Positions 47,275 to 54,820 of a stretch of 54,820 nucleotides of DNA are shown here, piece by piece. Position numbers and translations under genes: made by a program. The stretch covers positions 1 to 54,820 of the forward strand of contig CATZMG010000003.1 in NCBI GenBank assembly GCA_958421655.1. The letters are read 5' to 3'. The notes under the pieces were generated by a model. It made no database searches. It was not told the DNA's origin and saw only the letters and a program-made list of their open reading frames with translations. How positions within the stretch are numbered: position 1 is the first letter of the stretch; each line of letters opens with the position of its first letter. Origin of the DNA: an uncultured Collinsella sp. Lineage in GTDB: Bacteria; Actinomycetota; Coriobacteriia; Coriobacteriales; Coriobacteriaceae.

Positions 47275-49728
47275 ATGCGTGTTTCTTACGACTGGCTCAA
47301 GACCATGATCGATATTCCGGAGGATCCCAAGACCCTTTCGGACGAATATATCCGTACCGGCACCGAGGTCGAGGCGATCGACACCGTGGGCGAGTCCTTC
47401 GACCACGTGGTGACCGCCAAGGTGCTCACCAAGACCCCGCACCCCGATAGCGACCACATGTATGTGTGCTCGGTCGACGTGGGTGACAAGAACCTCGACG
47501 CCGACGGCAACCCCGCTCCGCTGCAGATCGTCTGCGGCGCGCAGAACTTCGAGGCCGGCGACCACATCGTCACGGCCATGATTGGCGCCGTGCTTCCCGG
47601 CGACGTCAAGATCAAGAAGAGCAAGCTTCGCGGCGTCGTGTCCATGGGCATGAACTGCTCCGCGCGCGAGCTCGGCTTGGGCGGCGACCACTCCGGCATC
47701 ATGATCCTGCCCGAGGATACGCCCTGCGGCATGCCGTTTGCCGAGTACGTGGGCTCGAGTGATACCGTGCTCGACTGCGAGATTACGCCCAACCGCCCCG
47801 ACTGCCTGTCCATGATCGGCATGGCCCGCGAGACCGGCGCCATCTTCGACCGCGATTTCCACGTTGAGCTGCCCGCCATTAAGGCCGAGGCCGGCCGCGC
47901 GACCGACGACGAGCTTTCCGTCGAGATCGCTGACGAGGGCCTGTGCGACCGCTACGTTGCCCGCATCGTGCGCAACGTCAAGGTCGGCCCGTCGCCCGAC
48001 TGGATGGTCAAGCGCCTTAACGCCTTGGGCGTGCGCCCGCACAACAACATCGTCGACATCACCAACTATGTGATGATGCTCACCGGTCAGCCGCTGCACG
48101 CCTTTGACCTGGACACCTTTGCCGAGCGCGATGGCCACCGTCGTGTGGTGGTTCGCGCCGCCCAGCAGGACGAGAAGTTCACGACGCTCGACGGCGAGGA
48201 GCGCGTGCTCGACGCCGGTATGGGCCTCATCACCGACGGCGAGCGTCCCGTGGCGCTGGCCGGCGTAATGGGCGGCATGGATTCCGAGATCGAGGACGAC
48301 ACCGTCGACGTGATGGTCGAGAGCGCCTGCTTCAACGCCGGTCGCACCTCGCACACCAGCCGCGATCTGTCGCTGATCTCCGACGCCTCCATTCGCTTTG
48401 AGCGCCAGGTCGACGAGACCGGCTGCGTGGATGTCGCCAACGTTACCTGCGCGCTGATCGAGGAGATCGCCGGCGGCGAGGTTGCTCCCGGCTATGTGGA
48501 CGTGTTCCCCGCGCCCAAGACCATCGACAGCATTAAGCTGCGCCTGGCCCGCGTGCGTGCCATCTGCGGTGCCGACATCGAGCCCGACTTTATCGAGCGT
48601 TCGCTCACCCGCCTGGGCTGCACCGTCGAGCGCGACGGCGAGGACTTCATGGTCACCCCGCCGAGCTTCCGTCCCGACCTGCCGCGTGAGATCGACCTGA
48701 TCGAGGAGGTCCTGCGCCTATGGGGCATGGGCCGCGTTACGGCGACCATCCCGGCTGCCAAGAACCACATCGGCGGCCTGACCCGCGAGCAGAAGCTCAC
48801 CCGTAAGGTCGGCGAGATCCTGCGCGCCTGCGGCCTCAACGAGACCACGACCTTTGGCTTTGCCGCCCCGGGCGACCTGGAGAAGATTGGTATGTCCACC
48901 GAGGGCCGCGGCTGCCCCGTGGTTCTCATGAACCCGCTGGTGGCCGAGCAGACCGAGATGCGCCGCTCGCTGCTGCCGGGTCTGCTGCAGTCTGTGGCCT
49001 ACAACGAGGCCCACGGCACGCCCAACGTGCACCTGTACGAGGTCGGCAGCCTGTTCCATGGCCGCGAGAACGCCAGCCTGCCCAAGGAGACCAAGTCCGT
49101 GGCGGGCGTGCTCTCGGGCCAGTGGAGCGAGCAGTCCTGGAACATGAAGTACCGTAAGCTGCGCTTCTTCTTTGGCAAGGGCATTGTCGAGGAGCTGCTT
49201 GCTCAGCTGCGCATCGAGAAGGTTCGCTTCCGTCCCGTCGAGGGCGAGGGCTATGCCTTCTTGCAGCCGGGTCGCGCCGCCGAGGTTCTGTCCGGCGGTA
49301 CCGTGCTGGGCTGGGTTGGCGAGATTCACCCCGAGGCGCGCGAGGCTATGGGCATTGACGAGGTTGTCGTTGCCTTTGAGCTCGACCTGGACAAGCTGAT
49401 CAAGGGCGCCCGCAACCAGGAGAACTACCGTGAGTTCTCGCAGTACCCGGCCGTTGAGCACGACCTTGCTATCGTGGTCGACAACACTGTGACCTGCGAG
49501 GATCTTGAGCGCCGTATTACCAGCGCCGGAGGCAAGCTGCTCGAGGGCGTGCGTCTGTTCGACGTCTACCGCGATCCCATCCGCATCGGAGCGGGCAAGA
49601 AGTCCATGGCCTTTGCGCTTACGTATCGCTCCGACGACCACACGCTTACCAGCGAAGAGGTCGAAAAGGCGCACCAGAAGATCGTTACCAAGGTGTGCAA
49701 GGGCGTAAACGGCGAGGTCCGCGGCTAG
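47275..49728 (+). CDS. Phenylalanyl-tRNA synthetase, beta subunit
   Basis: 817 residues, normal length. Domain order: N-terminal B1, EMAP-like tRNA-binding domain (~40-150, VLTKTPHPDSDHMYVCSVDV), B3/B4 editing domain (~210-390, including NIVDITNYVMMLTGQPLHAF), B5 (~410-480), the catalytic-like core (~490-690) and the ferredoxin-like anticodon-binding domain at the C-terminus (SQYPAVEHDLAIVVDNTVTC ... YRSDDHTLTSEEV). It forms the alpha2-beta2 enzyme with PheS. The ribosome-binding site is AAAGGAGAG. Codon use is strongly GC-ending, like pheS. Confidence 0.96.
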   Translation: MRVSYDWLKTMIDIPEDPKTLSDEYIRTGTEVEAIDTVGESFDHVVTAKVLTKTPHPDSDHMYVCSVDVGDKNLDADGNPAPLQIVCGAQNFEAGDHIVTAMIGAVLPGDVKIKKSKLRGVVSMGMNCSARELGLGGDHSGIMILPEDTPCGMPFAEYVGSSDTVLDCEITPNRPDCLSMIGMARETGAIFDRDFHVELPAIKAEAGRATDDELSVEIADEGLCDRYVARIVRNVKVGPSPDWMVKRLNALGVRPHNNIVDITNYVMMLTGQPLHAFDLDTFAERDGHRRVVVRAAQQDEKFTTLDGEERVLDAGMGLITDGERPVALAGVMGGMDSEIEDDTVDVMVESACFNAGRTSHTSRDLSLISDASIRFERQVDETGCVDVANVTCALIEEIAGGEVAPGYVDVFPAPKTIDSIKLRLARVRAICGADIEPDFIERSLTRLGCTVERDGEDFMVTPPSFRPDLPREIDLIEEVLRLWGMGRVTATIPAAKNHIGGLTREQKLTRKVGEILRACGLNETTTFGFAAPGDLEKIGMSTEGRGCPVVLMNPLVAEQTEMRRSLLPGLLQSVAYNEAHGTPNVHLYEVGSLFHGRENASLPKETKSVAGVLSGQWSEQSWNMKYRKLRFFFGKGIVEELLAQLRIEKVRFRPVEGEGYAFLQPGRAAEVLSGGTVLGWVGEIHPEAREAMGIDEVVVAFELDLDKLIKGARNQENYREFSQYPAVEHDLAIVVDNTVTCEDLERRITSAGGKLLEGVRLFDVYRDPIRIGAGKKSMAFALTYRSDDHTLTSEEVEKAHQKIVTKVCKGVNGEVRG

Positions 49729-49849
49729 GTCCTGCGCCGGATATAGGCCAGCGTCGGCTGCCGTCGAGTCTTACGTGACTGCTGTTTTCGGTATAAGGCA
49801 CCGTTGAGCCTGCATATATGACACGCGCATTACATAACGGCGTGCTGCT

Positions 49850-49916
49850 TTGTCGGCAGTGCGCCGTTTTGCTATGATAGCCCGCGGCGTGTTACGAATC
49901 TGACATTACGTAACAC
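49850..49916 (+). promoter_or_regulatory. Promoter with NikR-type operator for the nickel transporter
   Basis: TTGTCG (49850-49855), a 17-base spacer and TATGAT (49873-49878) form the promoter. GTGTTAC (49889-49895), 14 bases and GTAACAC (49910-49916) form an inverted repeat; GTGTTAC-N13/14-GTAACAC is, as I recall, a NikR consensus in several bacterial groups. The operator lies at about +4 to +31, where Ni-bound repressor would block initiation. No NikR gene is in the window. Confidence 0.8.
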
Positions 49917-49973
49917 TGGAAAGGTGATTCAAGCGGCGTTGCAATTCCGTGCGCCGATAACCGGGAGGCGTAC

Positions 49974-51059
49974 ATGCACATTCCAGATAATTATCTGTCC
50001 CCGCAGACCGATGCCGTCATGGCGGTGGCAATGGTGCCCGTCTGGGTTCACTGTATCAAGAAGGTGCGCGCCACGCTCGATCGCGAGCACATGGCTTTCC
50101 TGGGCATCTGCGCCGCATTTTCCTTCTTGCTTATGATGTTCAACGTGCCGCTGCCCGGCGGCACCACTGGCCACGCCGTTGGTGGCGCACTCATCGCGCT
50201 GCTGCTGGGCCCCGAGGCCGCGGCTATCGCGGTTTCGGTCGCGCTGGCGCTGCAAGCGCTGCTGTTTGGCGACGGCGGCATCCTGTCCTTTGGCGCTAAC
50301 TGCTTTAACATGGCCTTCGTGTTGCCGTTTGCCGCAGCCATCGTGTTCCGCGCGCTTAACAGCCGTTTGCACGACAAGAGCTGGGGCACCTCGGTTTCGG
50401 CCATCGTAAGCGGCTGGGTCGGCCTGTGCCTGGCGGCCCTGTGCGCAGCAATCGAGTTTGGTATTCAGCCGATGCTTTTCACGAATGCTTCGGGCGCTCC
50501 GCTGTACTGCCCCTTCCCGCTGTCCATTGCCATTCCGGCCATGATGATCCCGCATATGTTGGTAGCCGGCGTGGTCGAGGGCGTGGCGACTGCCGCGATC
50601 TACGGCTTTATCAAGAAGACGGCGCCGAGCGTTATCGTCGGCCCCGAAGCCGCCGATGGACAGCTTGCTGCCGAGGGCGCTGCTGCAAAGAAGACCTCGC
50701 TGGTCCCCACGCTCATCTTGGTTGCCGTGCTTGTCGTGGCCACGCCGCTGGGCCTGCTGGCCACGGGTGACGCCTGGGGTGAGTGGGACGCCGAGGGCGC
50801 CGCGACCGCCGTTCAGGAGGCTGGCGACGACAGCCTGCAGGCTTCGGTCGGTCTCGACACCCCGACCTTTGCCGACGCTCTGCCTACGGGTGATTACCTG
50901 CAGGCCTATTCCGAGGAGCAGGGTCTCGGCTTTGCCGGTCAGGCTGCCATGTATATCCTGTCCGGCGTGATTGGCGTGGCGGTGCTCACCATCGCATTCC
51001 GTCTGATCTCGCTGACGGTCAAGGAAAGCGGAGCCCATGGCGATGGTCGAGCTGCCTAG
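49974..51059 (+). CDS. Nickel/cobalt ECF-type transporter S component with PDGLE domain (NikM/CbiM-N fusion)
   Basis: 361 residues. The N-terminus MHIPDNYLSP carries the His2 that binds the metal through the free amino terminus, and His67 (GGTTGHAVGG) is a second likely ligand. About seven hydrophobic segments form the NikM/CbiM core (to ~220). After a linker, a PDGLE domain (~243-350: TPLGLLATGDAWGEWDAEGA, then a final membrane segment) plays the CbiN/NikN role in the same chain. Nickel rather than cobalt is favoured by the NikR-type operator and the lack of a cobalamin riboswitch. The ribosome-binding site is GGGAGG. The next gene overlaps by 23 bases. Confidence 0.88.
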   Translation: MHIPDNYLSPQTDAVMAVAMVPVWVHCIKKVRATLDREHMAFLGICAAFSFLLMMFNVPLPGGTTGHAVGGALIALLLGPEAAAIAVSVALALQALLFGDGGILSFGANCFNMAFVLPFAAAIVFRALNSRLHDKSWGTSVSAIVSGWVGLCLAALCAAIEFGIQPMLFTNASGAPLYCPFPLSIAIPAMMIPHMLVAGVVEGVATAAIYGFIKKTAPSVIVGPEAADGQLAAEGAAAKKTSLVPTLILVAVLVVATPLGLLATGDAWGEWDAEGAATAVQEAGDDSLQASVGLDTPTFADALPTGDYLQAYSEEQGLGFAGQAAMYILSGVIGVAVLTIAFRLISLTVKESGAHGDGRAA

Positions 51060-51873
51060 CTGGCTTGCGGCCGAGGAGCGATACGAGCCCGCGGGGGTTC
51101 GGCATCGAGTGATGCAAAAGAATGTCCTGCACCTGGCGAGCCTGCTTGAGCGGGTTCGCCTGGGTGGAGGCGCGCACGAGGGCGGGTCGATGGTCGACCG
51201 CGCCCTTTCTTGCGTTTCGGCTCCGGTGCGCCTGGTGGGGATGTTCGTTTGCGTCCTGTGCGTGTGTCTGACGCAGAGCCCGCTGTACCTCATGCTGATG
51301 GCGGCTATCGCACTGGTGCTCGTTGCCGTGCGCCCCGTACGCGGACTGCGGGCAACCTTTGTGCCGGCGCTTGGCGCTGCGGGGCTCGCGGTGGTTCTGG
51401 CGCTGCCCGCCTTGCTGCTGGACGCTTCTGCCGCGGGCGCCATGCTCAAGATTGCGCTCAAGACCTTCATTAATGTGTCGCTAGTGCTGGGCGTTTCGTG
51501 GACCCTCACGTGGAGCCGCATGTCGGCGTCGCTCAAGATGCTGCATCTACCCGACGAAGTTATCTTTACGTTTGATATGGCGCTCAAGCACATCGAGGTG
51601 CTGGGTCGCACGGCGCACAATCTGTGCGAATCGGTCATGCTGCGCAGCGTGGGTCGTGCGCCTGCGGGTTTTTCGCGCACCGACTCGCTGGCGGGTATCA
51701 TGGGCATGACGTTTATCAAGGCGATGGAATGCAGCCGCGCGATGGACGAGGCTATGCTTTGCCGCGGCTTTGCCGGTGCGTATCCGGCGCCCGCGCGTGT
51801 CGGGTTTGGCTGGCGCGATGCGGTCTATGCGGCCGGCGTGGCGCTGCTGGCAGTGTTGTGCGCCGTGCTGTAG
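51037..51873 (+). CDS. ECF transporter transmembrane component T (NikQ/CbiQ)
   Basis: 278 residues. It has about five hydrophobic segments and the two short Ala-Arg-Gly-type coupling helices of the family, here SVMLRSVGRA near 205 and DEAMLCRGFAG near 240, which contact the ATPase. It links the S component to the nucleotide-binding subunit. The start is the ATG at 51037 inside the end of nikM, with GCGGAG upstream; the ATG at 51043 is an alternative. It is translationally coupled with nikM. Confidence 0.85.
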   Translation: MAMVELPSWLAAEERYEPAGVRHRVMQKNVLHLASLLERVRLGGGAHEGGSMVDRALSCVSAPVRLVGMFVCVLCVCLTQSPLYLMLMAAIALVLVAVRPVRGLRATFVPALGAAGLAVVLALPALLLDASAAGAMLKIALKTFINVSLVLGVSWTLTWSRMSASLKMLHLPDEVIFTFDMALKHIEVLGRTAHNLCESVMLRSVGRAPAGFSRTDSLAGIMGMTFIKAMECSRAMDEAMLCRGFAGAYPAPARVGFGWRDAVYAAGVALLAVLCAVL

Positions 51874-51919
51874 ACGCTGCTGGTTTCGACTGGGGATGCA
51901 AATAGGGAAGGGCGACGTT

Positions 51920-52687
51920 TTGACGATCGATATGAATAGTGCGGCGGGCACGAACGGCGCGCGCGCCGAGGCCATGCCGCTCATCGAGCTGCGCGACGTG
52001 GTGTTCTCCTATGCGGGGCATACGGTTGTCGATGGTGTGTCGCTGCAGGTCGATCGTGGTGAACTCGTTGCCCTGCTCGGTCCCAACGGCTGCGGCAAGA
52101 CGACGATCATGCGCCTTATCAACGGCCTTGAGCTCGCGGACGCAGGGGCATACCTGTTCGACGGGCATGTGATCGATGCGGCGTTTCTAAAGGATTCCGC
52201 GGCTGCTCAGCGTTTTCATCAGCGCGTGGGCTTTGTGTTCCAGAATGCCGATGCCCAGCTCTTTTGCGCTACGGTGGGCGAGGAAGTTGCTTTTGGTCCC
52301 GCGCAGATGGGGCTGCCGGCAGACGAGCTCGAGCGCCGCGTGCGCGATGCCATGGAACTGTTCCAGGTTACCGATCTGGTCGATGCCTCGCCTTATCAGC
52401 TTTCGGGCGGGCAAAAGAAGCGTGTTGCGCTGGCTGCCGTCGTGTCGATGAACCCCGATATCCTGGTGCTCGACGAGCCTACCAATGGACTTGACGAGGA
52501 CTCTTGCGACATCGTGGTCAACTTCCTGCTGGCCTATGTTGCTGCCGGTAAGACGGTCTTGATGAGTACACATCATCAGGATTTGGTGCGACGCCTGGGT
52601 GCCCGCGCCATCTATATCGATCGATACCACCATGTGGTCGAGGCACCTTCGCCGTCGTATGGAACCGAAAGCGGTGCTACGGACTAG
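51920..52687 (+). CDS. ECF transporter ATP-binding protein (NikO/CbiO)
   Basis: 255 residues. Walker A is LLGPNGCGKTT, the Q-loop FVFQNADAQLF is the form typical of CbiO/EcfA proteins, the signature is LSGGQKKRVALA, Walker B DILVLDEPTNGLD and the switch histidine in STHHQDL. It energises metal uptake by NikMQ. The start is taken as TTG at 51920, seven bases after AGGGAAGGG (51904-51912); ATG at 51896, 51932 or 51974 are alternatives, the first lacking a spaced ribosome-binding site. Only one ATPase gene is present, so it probably acts as a homodimer. Confidence 0.87.
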   Translation: MTIDMNSAAGTNGARAEAMPLIELRDVVFSYAGHTVVDGVSLQVDRGELVALLGPNGCGKTTIMRLINGLELADAGAYLFDGHVIDAAFLKDSAAAQRFHQRVGFVFQNADAQLFCATVGEEVAFGPAQMGLPADELERRVRDAMELFQVTDLVDASPYQLSGGQKKRVALAAVVSMNPDILVLDEPTNGLDEDSCDIVVNFLLAYVAAGKTVLMSTHHQDLVRRLGARAIYIDRYHHVVEAPSPSYGTESGATD

Positions 52688-52766
52688 TTGCTGCGTAGAG
52701 CGTGCGTAGCCGCCCGCGCGGCTTTGCCGTGATGGTATAGTTATCCAGGTTTTTATGGGGGTGGCT

Positions 52767-53615
52767 ATGCCAAGCTGGAACATTCATATCGCTCAGACGG
52801 AGCGTTTGCTGGAGCGCACCGGTGCGCTTGCCAATAGCGTGCGCGACCGCAATGCCTTTTTGTTTGGCTGCGTGGTTCCGGATATCTTCGTGGGCTATAT
52901 GGTCCCTGGCATCGCCGATCCCATCCCGTACCGCATTACGCACTTTGCCAAGCCTGAGCCCATCCCTAAGCCTCGTGAGCATGAGTTCTGGGATACCTAT
53001 GTGGCACCGTTGCTTAATAGTTCGCCCACCGGTGCGCCGGCCGCAGCGACCTCGATTATCGAGGAACGCGAGCGACTGAACCGCGTGCACTATCCCCAGC
53101 GTTACAAGGATGCCGAGCCGGTTGCCGGTCCCGGCACCTGTGAGTTCTCGCTTGCGTCCGAAGATGTGGCGCAGTCGCTGCTCGATTTAACACTGGGCGT
53201 CTGGTCGCATCTGGTGGCCGATACCGTATGGAATACGCGCGTGAATCAGTACCTGGAGGCGCACGGCGGCAAGCCATGTGAGGAGTTCCGCATTAAAAAG
53301 CAAGGCGACTTTGACTGGTTTGGCAAGACGCTCGGCATTGTTTCCATCCCGCGTGCGACCGATCGCCTGTATACCGCCGCGACGCGTTTTGGGCAGTATC
53401 CCATCCATAAAGAATATGTGCTCAAGACCATCGGCGTTATGCACGAGATTGTACGCGAAAACCCCGGCGAGCCCGATCATCCGCCGTATCGCCTGCTAAC
53501 TGAGGAGTTCTTCGACTCAACGTTTACCGAGGTCATCGAGCTGACCGAGGCAGGCTTTGCGGCTCACGTTGCTGCTTCTGACGTTCCGGCAGTCCCCCTG
53601 ATCGCTAGCTGCTAG
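52767..53615 (+). CDS. Zinc-dependent phospholipase C-like protein (PF00882 type)
   Basis: 282 residues. The N-terminal PSWNIHIAQTERLL, FLFGCVVPDIFVGYM, ITHF and LDLTLGVWSHLVADTVWNTR contain the His/Asp residues that bind a zinc cluster in the phospholipase C/S1-P1-nuclease-like helical fold. No signal peptide is seen, so it is probably cytosolic, unlike secreted toxin-type enzymes; the substrate is unknown. The start is given as the ATG at 52767 with GGGGGTGG upstream; the ATG at 52755 in the same frame would add four residues. TATAGT at 52736 may be its -10. Confidence 0.7.
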   Translation: MPSWNIHIAQTERLLERTGALANSVRDRNAFLFGCVVPDIFVGYMVPGIADPIPYRITHFAKPEPIPKPREHEFWDTYVAPLLNSSPTGAPAAATSIIEERERLNRVHYPQRYKDAEPVAGPGTCEFSLASEDVAQSLLDLTLGVWSHLVADTVWNTRVNQYLEAHGGKPCEEFRIKKQGDFDWFGKTLGIVSIPRATDRLYTAATRFGQYPIHKEYVLKTIGVMHEIVRENPGEPDHPPYRLLTEEFFDSTFTEVIELTEAGFAAHVAASDVPAVPLIASC

Positions 53616-53751
53616 CCGGCCGGCTTTACGGAGAACAGTTCATCCCAATTGACCAACGGCTCCCGTCGCAGGCGTCTTCGGTGGTGCGCTCGGCATCGGA
53701 GAGGCTTGCGACTGAACGCAAATCGATGAGGCGGCATATGAAGAAGGTCTT

Positions 53752-53782
53752 AAAAAAGCCCGGAAGGCAATGCCTTCCGGGC
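53752..53782 (-). terminator. Terminator of pyk
   Basis: GCCCGGAAGGC (53758-53768), loop AAT and GCCTTCCGGGC (53772-53782), an 11-bp perfect stem. On the minus strand it is followed by TTTTTT (complement of 53752-53757). Confidence 0.93.
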
Positions 53783-53815
53783 CCTTTGCAATGCAAATCT
53801 GCTTGCAAGTGCGAT

Positions 53816-54820
53816 TTAGCGCACCTGAGCGACGTAAGCGACGTTGGTCGAGGAGACCTTGTCCTCGAGCTGGACGCTCATGCGGGGATCGCCGGCGGTA
53901 GCGACGGTCAGGTCGCCGGCCTCGACGTAGCCGAGCTCCTTGGCGGTCTCGATCGCCTTGACGATCGTGCCGTTGACGGTGCCCTGGGTAATCTCGGCCT
54001 GGTGCGGGATAACGCCCCAGTACATGATCATCTGCTGGACGGCCCACTCGTGGCGGGAGAATGCGCAGATCGGCATGTTGGGACGGAAGTGCGAGATCAG
54101 GCGAGCGGTACGACCGGTGGTCGTCGGCACGGTGATGCACTTGGCGCCAACGGTGGTAGCCATGTTCACAGCGGACATACCCACAACGTTGTTGACGACG
54201 CGGGTGCCGTGAGCGTCAGCCGGAACCTCGAGCGGAGCGTGGGCCGGGAGGTACTTCTCGGTCTCGAGAGCGATGCTGGCCTGCATCTTAACGGCCTCGA
54301 CCGGGTACTTACCGGCAGCGGACTCGCCGGACAGCATAACGGCGTCGGTGCCGTCGTAAATGGCGTTAGCAACGTCGGCAACCTCGGCGCGCGTCGGGCG
54401 CGGGTTCTGCTGCATGGAGTCGAGCATCTGCGTAGCGGTGATAACGGGCTTGTAGGCCGCGTTGCACTTGGCGATGATCTCCTTCTGGATGTGGGGAACG
54501 AGCTCGGGCTTGATCTCGATGCCCAGGTCGCCACGGGCGACCATGATGCCGTCGGAAGCCTCGAGGATCTCGTCGAAGTTCTCGACGCCCAGGGCGCACT
54601 CGATCTTCGGGAAGATCGTCACGTGCTCGCCGCCGTTCTCGCGGCAAAGCTCGCGGATGCCGCGGACGGACTCGCCGTCACGGATGAAGGAAGTGGCGAT
54701 GTAGTCGATGTTCTCGGTCAGGCCAAAGAGGATGTCCTGACGATCGCGCTCGGTGAAGGCGGGCAGCGAGATGTTGACGTTGGGCATGTTGACGCCCTTG
54801 CGCTCGCCGATCAGGCCGTC
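53816..54820 (-). CDS. Pyruvate kinase, C-terminal part (gene continues beyond the window)
   Basis: 335 residues are visible; the reading frame is open to the window edge (DGLIGERKGVNMPN...), so the start lies outside. It converts phosphoenolpyruvate and ADP to pyruvate and ATP. Visible landmarks are GVNMPNVNISLPAFTERDRQ, TIFPKIEC (catalytic lysine), GIMVARGDLGIEI (magnesium and substrate loop), VITATQMLDSM and SGESAAGKYPVEAV. The C-terminal domain follows from about 245 (TTGRTARLISHFRPNMPICA). The protein ends soon after, so it lacks the extra PEP-utiliser-like domain found in some Firmicutes enzymes. A strong terminator follows. Confidence 0.96.
   Translation of the reverse strand, partial: DGLIGERKGVNMPNVNISLPAFTERDRQDILFGLTENIDYIATSFIRDGESVRGIRELCRENGGEHVTIFPKIECALGVENFDEILEASDGIMVARGDLGIEIKPELVPHIQKEIIAKCNAAYKPVITATQMLDSMQQNPRPTRAEVADVANAIYDGTDAVMLSGESAAGKYPVEAVKMQASIALETEKYLPAHAPLEVPADAHGTRVVNNVVGMSAVNMATTVGAKCITVPTTTGRTARLISHFRPNMPICAFSRHEWAVQQMIMYWGVIPHQAEITQGTVNGTIVKAIETAKELGYVEAGDLTVATAGDPRMSVQLEDKVSSTNVAYVAQVR

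Noticed and set aside
49729..49973. Possible cobalamin riboswitch upstream of the NikM/CbiM gene
   Set aside because: No B12-box is visible, and the region is explained by a promoter plus a NikR-type inverted repeat.

Overview
The window is about 60% GC and reads as chromosome of an actinobacterial gut anaerobe of the class Coriobacteriia. The closest fit by gene content and repeats is Collinsella. This assignment rests on GC content, codon use, several mannose-family PTS and GntR genes, and dispersed intergenic repeats; no rRNA is present to confirm it. Most of the window is densely coding. No CRISPR array, rRNA operon, insertion sequence or prophage is visible.

Layout. 1-2.0 kb: a small membrane protein and a two-gene nucleotidyltransferase/HTH unit that could be a toxin-antitoxin pair. 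2.1-12.5 kb: DNA maintenance and housekeeping (rmuC, an ABC exporter, nth, mfd, a PAP2 phosphatase, a threonine-aldolase-like enzyme, a GNAT acetyltransferase). 12.5-27.2 kb: a sugar-amine region with three GntR/HutC repressors, three FrlB-type SIS deglycases, a complete mannose-family PTS (EIIAB, EIIC, EIID), a DMT transporter, a HAD phosphatase, a YitT protein and recQ. I read it as a locus for uptake and cleavage of Amadori/Heyns compounds such as fructoselysine and glucoselysine. Each repressor has a distinct repeated motif near the promoter it probably controls. 27.3-33.2 kb: L-lactate/2-hydroxyacid dehydrogenase, metA (acetyl-CoA type by its Glu111), 5-formyl-THF cyclo-ligase and an M16C peptidase.

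33.2-38.4 kb looks accessory: a long structured inverted repeat, an AT-rich array of GAGAGATA motifs, an AlbA_2/Schlafen-type regulator, an HNH nuclease, a zinc-ribbon protein, a DUF5710 protein and an unknown gene. This block abuts the 3' end of a tRNA-Val(GAC). 38.9-45.5 kb: a second DMT transporter, a DUF4012 cell-envelope protein, glmM and an M32 carboxypeptidase. 45.6-49.7 kb: a T-box leader followed by pheS and pheT. 49.8-52.7 kb: a NikR-type operator and an ECF-like nickel transporter (NikM with a fused PDGLE domain, NikQ, NikO). The window ends with a zinc-dependent phospholipase-C-like protein and the 3' part of pyk on the minus strand.

Three dispersed repeat families run through the intergenic spaces. 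The first combines GC-rich hairpins with a GACGCTGC...CAATCTG tail. The second is a TTGGGGACG palindrome. The third is an AACCTACCAAAA element whose end supplies a Shine-Dalgarno-like GGGAGG next to several genes. They and the 33.4 kb structures are the least explained sequence here.
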